NCBI RefSeq assembly: GCF_016801985.1
Contig: NZ_JAEVLS010000003.1
Span: 744,001-808,000 of the forward strand
Reading direction: 5' to 3'
Length of the DNA stretch: 64,000 nucleotides
Source: Steroidobacter gossypii
Lineage (GTDB): Bacteria > Pseudomonadota > Gammaproteobacteria > Steroidobacterales > Steroidobacteraceae
Shown here one piece after another: positions 1 through 10,886 of the stretch (position 1 is the first letter of the stretch; the number at the start of each line of letters is the position of its first letter). The position numbers and the translations under genes were made by a program. The notes under the pieces were generated by a model. It was not told the DNA's origin and did not search any database. It was given only the letters and a program-made list of their open reading frames with translations.

Positions 1-1
1 T

Positions 2-121
2 GGCTACGCGGCGGGCGAGAACTACTTCCCCGAAGGCATGGAGCCGCGCAACTACTACCAGCCCGTGCCCCGCGGCATGGAAATCAAGATTGCCGAGGCG
101 TTGGCCCGGCGCAAGAAATAG
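2..121 (+). CDS. rarA: RarA/MgsA recombination factor, C-terminal end (partial)
   Basis: Only the last 39 codons are inside the window. The tail has the pattern YFPEGMEPRNYYQPVPRG followed by a basic end, which is how the AAA+ replication-associated recombination protein RarA (YcaJ/MgsA) ends. RarA acts at stalled replication forks. It lies directly upstream of serS, the usual rarA-serS order in gammaproteobacteria, which supports the call. The ATPase domain lies outside the window and cannot be checked. Confidence 0.8.
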   Translation, partial: GYAAGENYFPEGMEPRNYYQPVPRGMEIKIAEALARRKK

Positions 122-228
122 TCTGAGACTTTTCTCGGCTCGCGCTCGCCACCTCCCTGAGTTTTTCCTGTCCGGGCGCAGCCCCGAAAAACAACCTGCG
201 GCTGCGTTTTGCGCCGCCGGTGGCTTAA

Positions 229-1545
<1,317 letters not shown>

Positions 1546-1584
1546 AAACGACGCGATTGCAGCGGGCAAACAACGGGCAAACAA

Positions 1585-1612
1585 AAAGGGCGCTGCGTCA
1601 GCAGCGCCCTTT
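1585..1612. terminator. Bidirectional rho-independent terminator between serS and yccA
   Basis: A perfect 12-bp stem (AAAGGGCGCTGC with GCAGCGCCCTTT) and a 4-nt loop. An A-run lies on the left and TTTGTTTCT on the right, so it can end both the serS transcript and the convergent membrane-protein transcript. Confidence 0.88.
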
Positions 1613-1636
1613 GTTTCTACCGCCGCGGCGGCGTGA

Positions 1637-2311
1637 TCAGTCGTCGCCCGAGGCTGCCCCCAGCAGGTGGAGCAGGCTGGTGAACAGGTTGTAGATGCTC
1701 ACGTACAGCGTCACGGTGGCGAGGATGTAGTTGGTCTCGCCGCCGTGGATGATGTTGCTGGTCTCGTAGAGGATCAGGCCGGCCATCGCGATCACGAACA
1801 CGCCGGAGACCACCAGGGACAGCGTCGACAGCTCGAAGAAGTAGGCGACCAGGCCCAGCAGGAAGGCGCCCAGGATGCCGACCATCAGGAAGCCGCCGAG
1901 GAAGCTGAAGTCCTTCTGGCTCTTCACCGCGTAGGCCGACAGGCCGACGAAGGTCACGGCGGTTATGCCGAGCGCCGTCGTCACCACTTGCGAGCCGTTC
2001 GGCAGGAAGTTCAGGTACGCGCTGATGATGGGACCGAGGGTCAGGCCCATGAAGCCGGTCAGCAGGAAGGTAAACAGCAGGCCCCAGGCGCTGTTCTGGG
2101 TCTTATGCACCGCGAACAGCAGACCGAAGTAGCCTCCCAGGGTGATCAACAGGCCCGGATGGGGCAGGTTGAGCATCATGGAGATGCCGGCGGTCAATGC
2201 ACTGAAGGCGAGCGTTGCGCCGAGCAACAGGTAGGTGTTCCGCAGAACTCTATTCGTCGTCAGCGCGGAGCCGCGTGCAGATGTTGCGACTGTGCTTGGA
2301 TAAGAGGCCAT
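1637..2311 (-). CDS. yccA: Bax inhibitor-1 / YccA family inner-membrane protein
   Basis: A 224-residue protein made almost wholly of hydrophobic helices (about seven), typical of the TMBIM/BI-1 family. E. coli YccA binds and modulates the FtsH protease, and other members are pH-dependent Ca2+ leak channels; which role applies here is unknown. The chosen ATG at 2311 (MASYPSTVATS) has a good GGAGG 10 nt upstream. A longer frame begins 27 codons earlier but has no such site and adds an arginine-rich stretch foreign to the family. It is monocistronic and convergent with serS. Confidence 0.88.
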   Translation of the reverse strand: MASYPSTVATSARGSALTTNRVLRNTYLLLGATLAFSALTAGISMMLNLPHPGLLITLGGYFGLLFAVHKTQNSAWGLLFTFLLTGFMGLTLGPIISAYLNFLPNGSQVVTTALGITAVTFVGLSAYAVKSQKDFSFLGGFLMVGILGAFLLGLVAYFFELSTLSLVVSGVFVIAMAGLILYETSNIIHGGETNYILATVTLYVSIYNLFTSLLHLLGAASGDD

Positions 2312-2633
2312 GACTTTCGATTCCTCCGGTAGGTGTCCTGTTGGACCGCGTTCCGCCTCGCGAGTTGCAGGCCGGCGCGCCAGCCCCGGCATTCTACAGG
2401 GACCGGGACGTGCCGACTATGTGGTTGCAACGTTGTGAATTGCAAGGGGTTCCGTGACCCCTCGACTTGTCATAGAGGATGCCATGCGGCGTCGGCAGGC
2501 GCATTGACACTGCTGTCAGCAGGCTCGTAGATTCGCCGACCTGGCCTGATTGTTCCTTCGAAAGCTTGCAGTAACTGATTGCCGCCGCATCGGTTGCGGT
2601 GGCCCGTCCATCGCAACGCCTGCATGGGGACCT
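2312..2633. other. Divergent intergenic region
   Basis: About 320 bp separate the divergent starts of yccA and the LuxR-type gene. It must carry both promoters. I see no clear -35/-10 pair, no repeat and no convincing small gene. Confidence 0.5.
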
Positions 2634-5405
2634 ATGCGCACGGCACGGAAGCGCGACTTGCCGCCGATCGTCGGCACGGCCAGGAGCTTGGCCAGATCCA
2701 CTTCGCCCAGATACAGCGCGCCCAGGGGCGCCTCAGCGCTGATTGCCCGCCCGGCGCTACAAGATCGAGTCGAATATGCGGGCAAGCTCGTCCTGCTGCT
2801 CGCGCCGCCTGGCGCCGGCAAGTCATCCCTGCTCAGCCAATGGAACGCCCGATTCGGCGCCAGCCACCGGATCGCCTGGCTGCTTTGTGACGCGCGCGAT
2901 CGGGAACCGGCATATTTTTTTTCGTGTCTCGCCGCCAGTATCGATCAGGCGCTGCAGTGCTCGGCCCGGCTCGGAGGTGACGCGATCGGCGTCGAGGGGT
3001 TGGCAGAGAAGCTCGGTGCGACCGAGCAAGACATCTTCGTCGTCATCGACGACCTGCAGTGTCTGGACTGCGCCGAGGGCGAGCGGGCGCTGTCGTCCTT
3101 GATCCTGCGCTCATCGCCGTCCGTTCGTTGGGTGCTGGCCACGCGACGGGCGCCGCGGTTCGATCTGCAGCGCCTGAAGCTCGATGACGCGCTGACCTTG
3201 CTCGACGCGGCGGAGCTCGCTTTTCAATCCGAGGAGATCTCAGCGCTCGCGCAACTGCTGCATGGAACGGAGCTGTCGCCGACTGAAGCGACCGCGTGCG
3301 CTCGGCGCACCGAAGGCTGGATTGCCGGCGTGAAGCTGTCGCTCCTGGAAAGAGGCGAGCGCGTCGAAGGACTCAATCACGACATCAGCGCGTACTTCGC
3401 CGCCGCGGCCTGGCAGGACTTATCCGCGCCCTTGCGGGCGTTCCTGCTCGTCACATCCGTTCCCGAGCGGTTCTGCGGCGAGCTCGCTTGCGCCTTGCTC
3501 GAGGATGACACCGTCGCTTGCCACCTCGACGAGGTCGCTAGCCTGCAGCTGTTCGTGCGCGCTCTCGACAGCACACATCGGTGGTTTCGCTATCACGGCC
3601 TGTATCGAGAGTTTCTGCTCGCTCAGCTGCGCAAGAGCGAGCCGGCCCGCATCACCCAGCTGCACCGGGTCAGCAGCGACTGGTTCGCCCGGCACGATCG
3701 GCCCACCGAAGCGCTACAGCACGCCTTCCAGACTTCCGATCGGTCCTGGAGCGTGCATGTGCTGGCGCGATGCGTGGGCTCATGGCTGCGCACAGGCGAA
3801 TTCCCCGAAGTGTTGCAATGGACGGCGCGACTGACGCAGTCGGAGATCATGAGCTGCATCACGGTTCGCGATGCGCACCTGATGAGCCTCATCTTCCTGC
3901 GGCAGTTCGATCGCGCGCGACTGGATCTGCAAGCCGCAGAACATGCCGCTCAGCGCGCCGCCGACGCCGAAGCCGCACCCGCAGCCGAAGCCGAAGTATC
4001 CGGGGGCGGCTCGTCAGCTCGCAAAGTCATGGCGGGTTCATCTGGCATCGAGGCCAGTAGCGAGCTGCAGCGACGCGCGCTGCCAGCGATGAAGCTGATG
4101 CTGGACATCATGACCGAGGCGGGCGTTCAGCTCACGGCATCGAGCGTGGAGGCGCTGAGCGTCGCCGAGGATCCGTATCTGTCGGCCAACCTATTCAACG
4201 TCGCCGCGTATCAGTTGCTCGTGGACAAAGAGTTCGACGCCGCACGTCGCCTCGCATTGCGAGGGCAGGAACTGCTGCAGGGAAGCGAGCACGTCTACGC
4301 GGCCGCGCAATCCTCCATCGTGTTGATGCTCATCGATCGGGCGGAAGGTCACGCAAGAGCGGCGGCCGAGACCTGCATGCAACTTTACGCTCGCACGCGA
4401 ACAGGGCGTCGCAATCCCATCTGGGTGACGGCGACGACCGCCGCGGCCTCGGTGCACTATCATCACAACCGCCTCGCACAGGCCGAGGCGCTGTGCAGTG
4501 AAGTCCTGCCGTTGGTCTCGATGGCGCCCTCGCTCGAGAATCTCACGGTCGCGCACGTGGTGGCGGCGCGCCTGAAGTGTGCCGCCGCCCGATATGGAGA
4601 GGCGCTGCGACTGCTCGACTATCTGCACAGCGTGCTCGAAAGCAGCAACTGTCAGCGACTGCTCGCGCGCGTGTGCTTCGAGAAGGTGCGGCTGTGGCTG
4701 CTGCAGGAACAACCGTTGCGCGCACTCAAGGTGCTCGCCGATTGCGGCCAATCGTTCCACTTGGAAGATATCGAGGCGACGGCGCAGTCGTGGGAGGAGT
4801 ATGCGCTCTCGCGGGTTGCGATCCTGATCCATCGCGGCTCATTCGAGACTGCGGCCATGCACTTGCAACGGCTGTGCGAGCGGGCCGAGGCGGCGGGCGA
4901 TGTCTATGGTCGAGTGCGGGTGGAAGCGGCGCTTGCGACGTGTCGCTGGCAGGCGCACGAAGAGGAGGATGCGCTTCGATGGATGAATCACGCGCTCACG
5001 CTGACCGACCATCGCGGTTTCAGCAGAGCGGTGTTCGATGACGTCTACGGGCTCCCAATGGTGTTTGCCGCTGCCCTGAAGTCATCGCGCCTTGCGAAGC
5101 TGCCCCCGGCCGACTACTTCAAACGATTCCAGGACGTGCTCGCATTCGATCCGTATGAGCACCGGCCGACGCCCGAGTCTGCGCCTGTGCTCACCCAGCG
5201 TGAGTTGGATCTGCTGAAGCTCGTATCCATGGGATTGAGCAATCGCGACATCAGTCAACGCAGCAACATCACATTGCTCACGACCAAGTGGCATTTGAAG
5301 AACGTGTTCGCGAAGCTCGGAGTCAGCACGCGCATGGAGGCGGTGTTTCGTGCACAGGAGCTGCAACTGGTCGACGGGCGTCCGCCGTCGCCCTTGGCGC
5401 GCTGA
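2634..5405 (+). CDS. MalT-like ATP-dependent LuxR family regulator (LAL type)
   Basis: A 923-residue signal-transduction ATPase (STAND class) with a C-terminal DNA-binding domain. Walker A APPGAGKSS is near residue 57 and Walker B IFVVIDDLQ near 134. The middle is a long helical, TPR-like sensor, and the last ~65 residues are a LuxR HTH (LTQRELDLLKLVSMGLSNRDIS...KLGVSTRMEA). Such proteins bind an inducer and ATP, oligomerise and activate promoters; the inducer here is unknown. I chose ATG 2634 with GGGGA in front; a TTG 28 codons upstream is possible. It stands alone, convergent with the cytochrome gene. Confidence 0.87.
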   Translation: MRTARKRDLPPIVGTARSLARSTSPRYSAPRGASALIARPALQDRVEYAGKLVLLLAPPGAGKSSLLSQWNARFGASHRIAWLLCDARDREPAYFFSCLAASIDQALQCSARLGGDAIGVEGLAEKLGATEQDIFVVIDDLQCLDCAEGERALSSLILRSSPSVRWVLATRRAPRFDLQRLKLDDALTLLDAAELAFQSEEISALAQLLHGTELSPTEATACARRTEGWIAGVKLSLLERGERVEGLNHDISAYFAAAAWQDLSAPLRAFLLVTSVPERFCGELACALLEDDTVACHLDEVASLQLFVRALDSTHRWFRYHGLYREFLLAQLRKSEPARITQLHRVSSDWFARHDRPTEALQHAFQTSDRSWSVHVLARCVGSWLRTGEFPEVLQWTARLTQSEIMSCITVRDAHLMSLIFLRQFDRARLDLQAAEHAAQRAADAEAAPAAEAEVSGGGSSARKVMAGSSGIEASSELQRRALPAMKLMLDIMTEAGVQLTASSVEALSVAEDPYLSANLFNVAAYQLLVDKEFDAARRLALRGQELLQGSEHVYAAAQSSIVLMLIDRAEGHARAAAETCMQLYARTRTGRRNPIWVTATTAAASVHYHHNRLAQAEALCSEVLPLVSMAPSLENLTVAHVVAARLKCAAARYGEALRLLDYLHSVLESSNCQRLLARVCFEKVRLWLLQEQPLRALKVLADCGQSFHLEDIEATAQSWEEYALSRVAILIHRGSFETAAMHLQRLCERAEAAGDVYGRVRVEAALATCRWQAHEEEDALRWMNHALTLTDHRGFSRAVFDDVYGLPMVFAAALKSSRLAKLPPADYFKRFQDVLAFDPYEHRPTPESAPVLTQRELDLLKLVSMGLSNRDISQRSNITLLTTKWHLKNVFAKLGVSTRMEAVFRAQELQLVDGRPPSPLAR

Positions 5406-5415
5406 GCGCTCCGGC

Positions 5416-5443
5416 CAGTCACCAGTCACTAGTCACCAGTCAC
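5416..5443. repeat. Four tandem 7-bp units (CAGTCAC)
   Basis: Directly after the stop of the LuxR-type gene, CAGTCAC occurs four times head to tail (the third copy reads TAGTCAC). It is a short simple repeat in a convergent intergenic region, with no evident function. Confidence 0.8.
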
Positions 5444-5455
5444 TTCTCAAAAAAA

Positions 5456-5487
5456 CGGTCGCCGTCAGAGTGGGGTGACGGCGACCG
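5456..5487 (-). terminator. Rho-independent terminator of the cytochrome gene
   Basis: A perfect 12-bp stem CGGTCGCCGTCA / TGACGGCGACCG with an 8-nt loop. On the minus strand it is followed by seven T residues. It lies about 30 bp past the stop of the minus-strand cytochrome gene. Confidence 0.92.
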
Positions 5488-5517
5488 GGATGAAGTCTGC
5501 AGCTCAACTGTTATATG

Positions 5518-8322
5518 TCAGGGAACGGCCGCGATGCGCGCCCCCGAGCCGGGCGGCGCGCAGGTGAATGTGATCTCTTGACCCGGAATCAGCGCGAGCG
5601 CGCGGAACAATGGATCCGGCACGCTGATGCTGGTGCCCGAAGCCACGAACGCATCGGAGCTCGCGTTGTACAAGAATCCTCGTGGCGTGCCGGCGAGGTT
5701 GAGCTTCGCGACCAGGTCGCACTCCGTCACCGTGCCGTCCAGGATCTTCGAGGTGAACGGCGCGGCGGCGCGTGCTTGCAGCAGGTCGATGCGTGGGCCG
5801 ACGGCGGCGGCGTTCGTCTTGGTCAGCGTGATCTGCTGACCCACGATGGGCGCAAGATCCGAGTCGAAGGCCAGCATGAACTGCTCCGCGTCACGCCGCG
5901 TCTGCTCGTAGGTCGCCGCCGGGAAGCCCACTTCCGGGGTCGGCGCGAACAGCACCGCCGAGAAGAAATGGAACATCGTGTCGATGGAGCCGTCGTGCAG
6001 GAAGCCGAAACCACGGATCTGATCGCCCATGTTGCCCGTGTCCGGGGTGGTGAAGAACGGCATGCCGGGGAAGCCGAACATGCCGACCTTCGTATAGGCA
6101 TTGCGCAGGTGAGGGATCTTCACGATCTGCGGCAGGCCCTCGAAGCTCGCCTGGCCATCCGTGCCGAAGAAGCCCTGTGAGGGATCGAGGCGATGACAGC
6201 CTTCGCAGGTAAAGCCCGTGCCGGGACCCGCAGCAGGCGGCGCGCCATCGGCACGCCGTGGACCGAAGTAGAAATCGCGTCCACGTTGTTGCGACTCCGT
6301 GAGCGAGTTGTCGAGGTTGCGGATGGGATTGGGCGGCAGCTGCACTTCGAGTTGGAAGTCTGTGAAGCGCTGCATGGTGCTCAAATCCGGCACGCTCGAG
6401 CGGCCGATCAAGCCGTCGAACGCCACCACGAAGTTGTTGAACGAGAGCTCCGGATCGAACGCATCGGTCCCGAAGAAGCCGTGCGCGCGATCGCCACGCC
6501 AGTGCATCGCGCCGTGATTGCGCATGCCACGCAGCGTCTGCGTCGTCATCGGGCCTTTCATCGGATGGAAATCCGTCACGACGCCGGTGCCGTTGATGCG
6601 AGGCTGCGTGTTGAGCGCAGCGAAGTCCAGGCGGATCGGAATCGGGTTGCTGGTGACGATGTCATCCGGATTGCCCAGATCCCAGGCCAGATCGTCGTTG
6701 TCACCAAAGATGTGACAGCTGGCGCAGGCGGCCTCGCCATTGGCCGACATCTCGAGCGCGTCGTAGAGCAGGGGGCGGCCAGCGACCACGTGCGCAGGCT
6801 CGGGGTTCGCCAGGGGCAGCGCGGCCACTTCAGCCTTGGTGGTGAGGTTGATGACCTTCACTGCATTGTCGAAGCGCGTCATCACATACAACCGATTGCG
6901 GCCTTCATCGAGCGCAAGACCGCTTGGACCGCCGCCGCTCACGTTGATGTAGTTCGGGCTCGAGGTCACCGGGTTGAAGGTGTTCGCCTCGAGCGCCGCG
7001 GTGTCGAACACGCCGACCTTGCTCGAGCCGAACGCGGCCACATACAGCTTGCGCCCATCGCGGCTTACGACCATTTCGAGCGGCGTCGACAGGCTGTGAT
7101 TCTTCACCGTGGGATCGAAGCCCGGATCGTGTGCGAGCAGGTCGTAGTTGATGTGCTTGTTCAAGTGGCGCGAGGTCACGGTGGAGCCTGAGATCACGCT
7201 GATGCGCGTCTCGGCGAGCCGGCCTTGCACGGTCGAGCCGCCGACCACGCCCGGGCCTTCGAAGCGCACCTGATTCACCGCTTCGGTATTGGAAACATAC
7301 AACTTGCCGGTGCGCGGATTGGTCACCATGTTGAACAGCGTGGTGCCGACGTGCGAGAACGCGGCCTTCTGGGTCAGCGCGTTCGCGTCGATTGAGAACA
7401 CGTCCTGATCCGGCAGGCGGAAGCGGACCGCGGCGTCCCAATTGCGGCCCAGCTCATCCTCCCAATGGCCGCTTGCCCGGTTGAACTTGACGATCAGGCC
7501 CACTTCCGGCGCGCGCTTGCCTTCGAAGTTGGTGAGCGGACCGGGATTGCCGCCGGGCAGTTCGTTGCCGGCGAAGGTGCAGGGCGTGTCGGGGTCGAAG
7601 CCGTCGCACACCATCAGCTCGAATACTGTGGTGGTTTGATTGCCCGATTTGAACGCCGCGGCATATACGGTTTTGCGATCGGGGCTCACCGCGAGCGCTC
7701 GCGGGGTATCGCTGAAGAACGTCATGATCTTGAGCGGCGTGCCGCCGAGGCTCGCGCCGAGATTCGCAGGATCGAATACCCACACGTCCGCGCGGCCCAC
7801 GCCGGGCGTGGTGAACTGCGGATCGCCCGCGCCGGGGACCGACGCAATCGATGGATCGGTGCGATGCTGGCCGCGGTGCGCCGTCGTGATGAATGCCCGA
7901 CCGTTCGTGCCGGCGAACACGATGTCGCGAGGCTCATCGCCGACCAGCAATGTTCTCGTGACTCGCGGCGTGCCGGAGACCGAGACGATGCTGATGCTGT
8001 CGGAGAGATGATTGACCACCCACACTTCGCCGCTGTTTCGGATCGCGACCGCCACGGGCTCGAGGCCCACCGACACTTCGGCGTGCTTGTGGATGCCCGA
8101 ATGCGTGACGTTGTAGATGACCAAGGTGTTGTTGGGCGTGTTGACGGCGAACAATCGCGAGCCGTCGGAGGACAACGCCAGCGGTCGCACGTGACCGCTT
8201 TCGAAAGCAATGAAGGACGGTGCTGCCTGCACCGCAGGCGATATGATCGAGGCCGCCAGCAAGGCGCCGCTCGCCGCCAACCGTCGCCCCCACCGGGCGA
8301 CTCCCCCTGAGCGCTTGAGCAT
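5518..8322 (-). CDS. Secreted YVTN beta-propeller / dihaem cytochrome c peroxidase-like protein
   Basis: A 934-residue exported protein. An N-terminal signal peptide (MLKRSGGVARWGRRLAASGALLAASI, ending near AVQAAP) is followed by a beta-propeller with YVTN-like blades (LYVAAFGSSKVGVFDT, LYVMTRFDNAVKVINL) over roughly residues 30-500. A cytochrome-type domain follows, with CASCH near residue 530 and CEGCH near 706, spaced like the two haem sites of MauG/CcpA relatives. A periplasmic redox role is likely; the substrate is unknown. GGAGAG precedes the chosen ATG. A 28-codon upstream extension lacks a leader-like start and was left out. Confidence 0.82.
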   Translation of the reverse strand: MLKRSGGVARWGRRLAASGALLAASIISPAVQAAPSFIAFESGHVRPLALSSDGSRLFAVNTPNNTLVIYNVTHSGIHKHAEVSVGLEPVAVAIRNSGEVWVVNHLSDSISIVSVSGTPRVTRTLLVGDEPRDIVFAGTNGRAFITTAHRGQHRTDPSIASVPGAGDPQFTTPGVGRADVWVFDPANLGASLGGTPLKIMTFFSDTPRALAVSPDRKTVYAAAFKSGNQTTTVFELMVCDGFDPDTPCTFAGNELPGGNPGPLTNFEGKRAPEVGLIVKFNRASGHWEDELGRNWDAAVRFRLPDQDVFSIDANALTQKAAFSHVGTTLFNMVTNPRTGKLYVSNTEAVNQVRFEGPGVVGGSTVQGRLAETRISVISGSTVTSRHLNKHINYDLLAHDPGFDPTVKNHSLSTPLEMVVSRDGRKLYVAAFGSSKVGVFDTAALEANTFNPVTSSPNYINVSGGGPSGLALDEGRNRLYVMTRFDNAVKVINLTTKAEVAALPLANPEPAHVVAGRPLLYDALEMSANGEAACASCHIFGDNDDLAWDLGNPDDIVTSNPIPIRLDFAALNTQPRINGTGVVTDFHPMKGPMTTQTLRGMRNHGAMHWRGDRAHGFFGTDAFDPELSFNNFVVAFDGLIGRSSVPDLSTMQRFTDFQLEVQLPPNPIRNLDNSLTESQQRGRDFYFGPRRADGAPPAAGPGTGFTCEGCHRLDPSQGFFGTDGQASFEGLPQIVKIPHLRNAYTKVGMFGFPGMPFFTTPDTGNMGDQIRGFGFLHDGSIDTMFHFFSAVLFAPTPEVGFPAATYEQTRRDAEQFMLAFDSDLAPIVGQQITLTKTNAAAVGPRIDLLQARAAAPFTSKILDGTVTECDLVAKLNLAGTPRGFLYNASSDAFVASGTSISVPDPLFRALALIPGQEITFTCAPPGSGARIAAVP

Positions 8323-8514
8323 GGGTTCTCTCCGTAGCCAGGCCAATCCGTTGTTCTGAACGGCTCGGACTGTACGCGCTCGTGGGGCAGGCTCGCGCCC
8401 CTCCACGGAGGGGGGGCGTTTATCATGTCATTGCAACGCCTGTCAGGCCTCTGTCAGCCAGGGCAGGCTAGGCTTGCGACCGTTCTTCCATTCATTCTCT
8501 ACCGTTCCGCGCGC

Positions 8515-9663
8515 ATGGCTAAAAGCAGGTTCTGGTTCCAGGCCCACTGGCTGGTGGGCATCACGGTGGGCGTGTTGCTTGCATTGATGGGAGTCACTGG
8601 CGCCATGATGTCGTTTCAGGATCCGATCCTCGAGGCGCTGAATGCGGATGCGCGCAAGGTGACGATGGCAGGTGAGCGCCTGTCGATGCCGGACATCATC
8701 GAGCGCGCCCAAACCGAAGCGCAGCGCATGGGCGCTCGCGTGCGCACCGTGACCGCGCCGCAGAGTGCGGACAGCGCGGTGCGCGTGCTGTTTCTATCCG
8801 GGCCCGGTGAGATCGTTCGCTATCTCAATCCGTATACCGACGAGTGGCAGCGTGGCGGCGCGCGTGGCGAGAAGTTCTTCGAGATCGTCGAAGAGATTCA
8901 TCGGGGGCTGGTTACTGATCGCATCGGCGGCAAGTACGTGGGTCGACGCGTCGTGGACGCCGCCGCCGTGTTGCTGGTGGGCCTCGTGGCCACCGGTTTG
9001 TATCTTCGATGGCCGCGGCGGCTCACGAACTTCCGCGCATGGTTCGTGGTCGACCGGAGATTGAAAGGTCGCGGCTTTCTGTATTCACTTCATGCGGTCA
9101 TCGGCACCTACGTGTTGCCGCTGCTGCTGCTGTCTGCGTTGACGGGCCTGTATTTCGCGTATGACTGGTACAGCTCGCTGCTCGAGCGTATGGCCGGGGT
9201 GCCGCCGGTGGCCGAGGAGCAGATGGCGGGCAAGCCGCTGGTGGCCGCGGATGTGGCGAAGGTGTGGAGCGCGTTCGAACAGGCGACCTCGCACGAGAGG
9301 GTGGGTCAGATCAGCCTGCGTCTGCCGAAACAGGCCGAAGAGCCGCTGCGCATTCAATATCTCGAGTTCGATCCACCGCACGCCACCGCGTTCAGCACCA
9401 TAAAGATCGATCCCACCAACTCACAGGTGCTCTCGCATGTTCGCTATGCGGACAAGAGCACGGGCGCGCGCTTGCTCTCGAGCATGCTATCGATTCACAA
9501 GGGCGCCTATTTCGGCGTCGTGGGCAGCGTGCTGCTGATGTTATCGAGCCTTGCGCTGCCCCTGTTCGTGATCACCGGCTGGATGATGTACGTCGATCGC
9601 AGGCGGGTCGAGGAGCGCCAGCGCGCGCGCAAGCAGAAGGCGGCGAGCGCCGCGACGGTCTGA
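8515..9663 (+). CDS. PepSY-associated transmembrane protein (PiuB-like)
   Basis: A 382-residue inner-membrane protein with one helix near the N-terminus (HWLVGITVGVLLALMGVTGA), a periplasmic stretch, two central helices and a last helix near residue 350 (GSVLLMLSSLALPLFVITGWMMYVD). This is the PepSY_TM topology of proteins linked to iron-siderophore uptake and ferric reduction. ATG 8515 was chosen because the membrane-anchor start MAKSRFWFQAHWLVG is conserved in the family; an upstream in-frame ATG at 8425 adds 30 unlikely residues. A reductase or transport-accessory role is inference. Confidence 0.82.
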   Translation: MAKSRFWFQAHWLVGITVGVLLALMGVTGAMMSFQDPILEALNADARKVTMAGERLSMPDIIERAQTEAQRMGARVRTVTAPQSADSAVRVLFLSGPGEIVRYLNPYTDEWQRGGARGEKFFEIVEEIHRGLVTDRIGGKYVGRRVVDAAAVLLVGLVATGLYLRWPRRLTNFRAWFVVDRRLKGRGFLYSLHAVIGTYVLPLLLLSALTGLYFAYDWYSSLLERMAGVPPVAEEQMAGKPLVAADVAKVWSAFEQATSHERVGQISLRLPKQAEEPLRIQYLEFDPPHATAFSTIKIDPTNSQVLSHVRYADKSTGARLLSSMLSIHKGAYFGVVGSVLLMLSSLALPLFVITGWMMYVDRRRVEERQRARKQKAASAATV

Positions 9664-9685
9664 TATTTGTTTGATGTGTCGATGA

Positions 9686-9706
9686 AGGCGGGCGCTCAGC
9701 CCGCCT
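9686..9706. terminator. Bidirectional hairpin overlapping the porin stop codon
   Basis: An 8-bp stem AGGCGGGC / GCCCGCCT with loop GCTCA; the loop holds the porin stop codon. It separates the convergent PepSY and porin genes. The T-run is modest (CTCTTTG on the plus strand), so its strength is uncertain. Confidence 0.65.
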
Positions 9707-10886
9707 CTTTGCTCCAGCTCAGCTCGAACCGAAGCCCCACCACCCACGCGTTGTCCAAGGTCGGATCCGTGCCCGGATTGATCACGTACTGCACGTCGGG
9801 CTGTAGCGCGAGCCACGACAGCGCCTGCACGCGATAGGTGAGCTCGATCGCGGTCTCGTGTCGCTCGACCGTTGTGCCGAGCGCTGCCTGGGCGCGACGG
9901 AACCTGCCGCCGTTCGCAGCGCTTGCGAGCGCAAGGCCGAATTGTTCTTCGCGCTCAGCGCTCGTGAATAGTGGCCCGGACCACACGACGCCCGCGCCCA
10001 CGTAGCGGGAGATCTGATGCACGTCGGCGTCGGCCACGCCCACCCGTACGAAGCCGTTCAGTGAATGCTCACCGCGCGCCATGAGCGTTCCTTCGGCGAG
10101 CCCGTACACGCCGAGCGATTCGGTTCGACGCTGCAGCTCTTCATCGGCGAGGTCAGTGGAGCGTCCGGTGTGTCGCCACACCCCGAGCAGATATCGGCTC
10201 GCCTGCGTGGGCAAAAAAGTGATCTCGCCGGCGAGCAGCGCGCCTTCGTCGCTGTCAAGATCGAAAGTCGTTCGATGCGGACGCTCCGGATCGCCGACCG
10301 TGGCTTCAAACGCCGCAAGGCGCGCCTGCACGCGCTCGCTGTAATCCCAGCGCATGACGGCGCCCAATCCGGTGATCGGAAAGATGGACGGACCGTTCTC
10401 ACCGACCTGGCTGAAGTCCGGGCCGATGCCGTGCGAGCTGTGGATGAACAGCAGGCCGGTCTCGTTCACATCCAGCTCACTGTTCAAATCGATCAGACCG
10501 GCCTTGAACGCGCCGGCGTCGAACGCGTGTTCGACCCAGGCCTGGTAGAGGCGGGTGGCGCCGTAGGTGTCGATGTTGCTGACCGTTTGGATGTCGCCCA
10601 CGATCCGATCCGACAAGCTCGGATCGTTGTTGTACAGACCTGAGACCATGAAGGTCGTGCCGCGCCAGCCGAACGCGCGCTCGGCATCGAGCGTTGCGAT
10701 GAGATCGATGTTGTCGAGATACGCGCCGTCGCGACGCACGCCGCCGCTCACGTTGCGCCAGGCTTCGCCCTTGTAGGCGCCCTCGATCACAAGCGCCGCG
10801 CCCGCCTCATCGGGTGATTCGGCGGCATCGAGCCCGATGGGCAACGCCAGTGCCGCGATCAACGCCGGCACGCCCGCAGTTCTCAT
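9696..10886 (-). CDS. Carbohydrate-selective porin, OprB family
   Basis: A 396-residue outer-membrane protein with a signal peptide (MRTAGVPALIAALALPIGLDAAES) and a body of amphipathic beta strands. Features include GWRGTTFMVSGLYNN early on, NETGLLFIHSSHGIGPDFSQVG in the middle, and TIELTYRVQ-like strands ending in LGLRFEL-type residues. Motifs such as LYQAWVEHAFDAGAFKAGLIDLNSEL (split by strand turns) are typical of OprB. The substrate is unknown. Its ATG overlaps the stop of the sensor kinase (ATGA), so the two are translationally coupled. This suggests the two-component system controls its own outer-membrane channel. Confidence 0.82.
   Translation of the reverse strand: MRTAGVPALIAALALPIGLDAAESPDEAGAALVIEGAYKGEAWRNVSGGVRRDGAYLDNIDLIATLDAERAFGWRGTTFMVSGLYNNDPSLSDRIVGDIQTVSNIDTYGATRLYQAWVEHAFDAGAFKAGLIDLNSELDVNETGLLFIHSSHGIGPDFSQVGENGPSIFPITGLGAVMRWDYSERVQARLAAFEATVGDPERPHRTTFDLDSDEGALLAGEITFLPTQASRYLLGVWRHTGRSTDLADEELQRRTESLGVYGLAEGTLMARGEHSLNGFVRVGVADADVHQISRYVGAGVVWSGPLFTSAEREEQFGLALASAANGGRFRRAQAALGTTVERHETAIELTYRVQALSWLALQPDVQYVINPGTDPTLDNAWVVGLRFELSWSKEAG

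Noticed and set aside
1667-2332. 221-codon frame opposite yccA
   Set aside because: Antisense shadow rich in Gln, Glu and Arg; yccA has family motifs and a ribosome site.
6193-7191. 332-codon plus-strand frame inside the cytochrome gene
   Set aside because: Antisense shadow in GC-rich DNA; the minus-strand frame has signal peptide and haem motifs.
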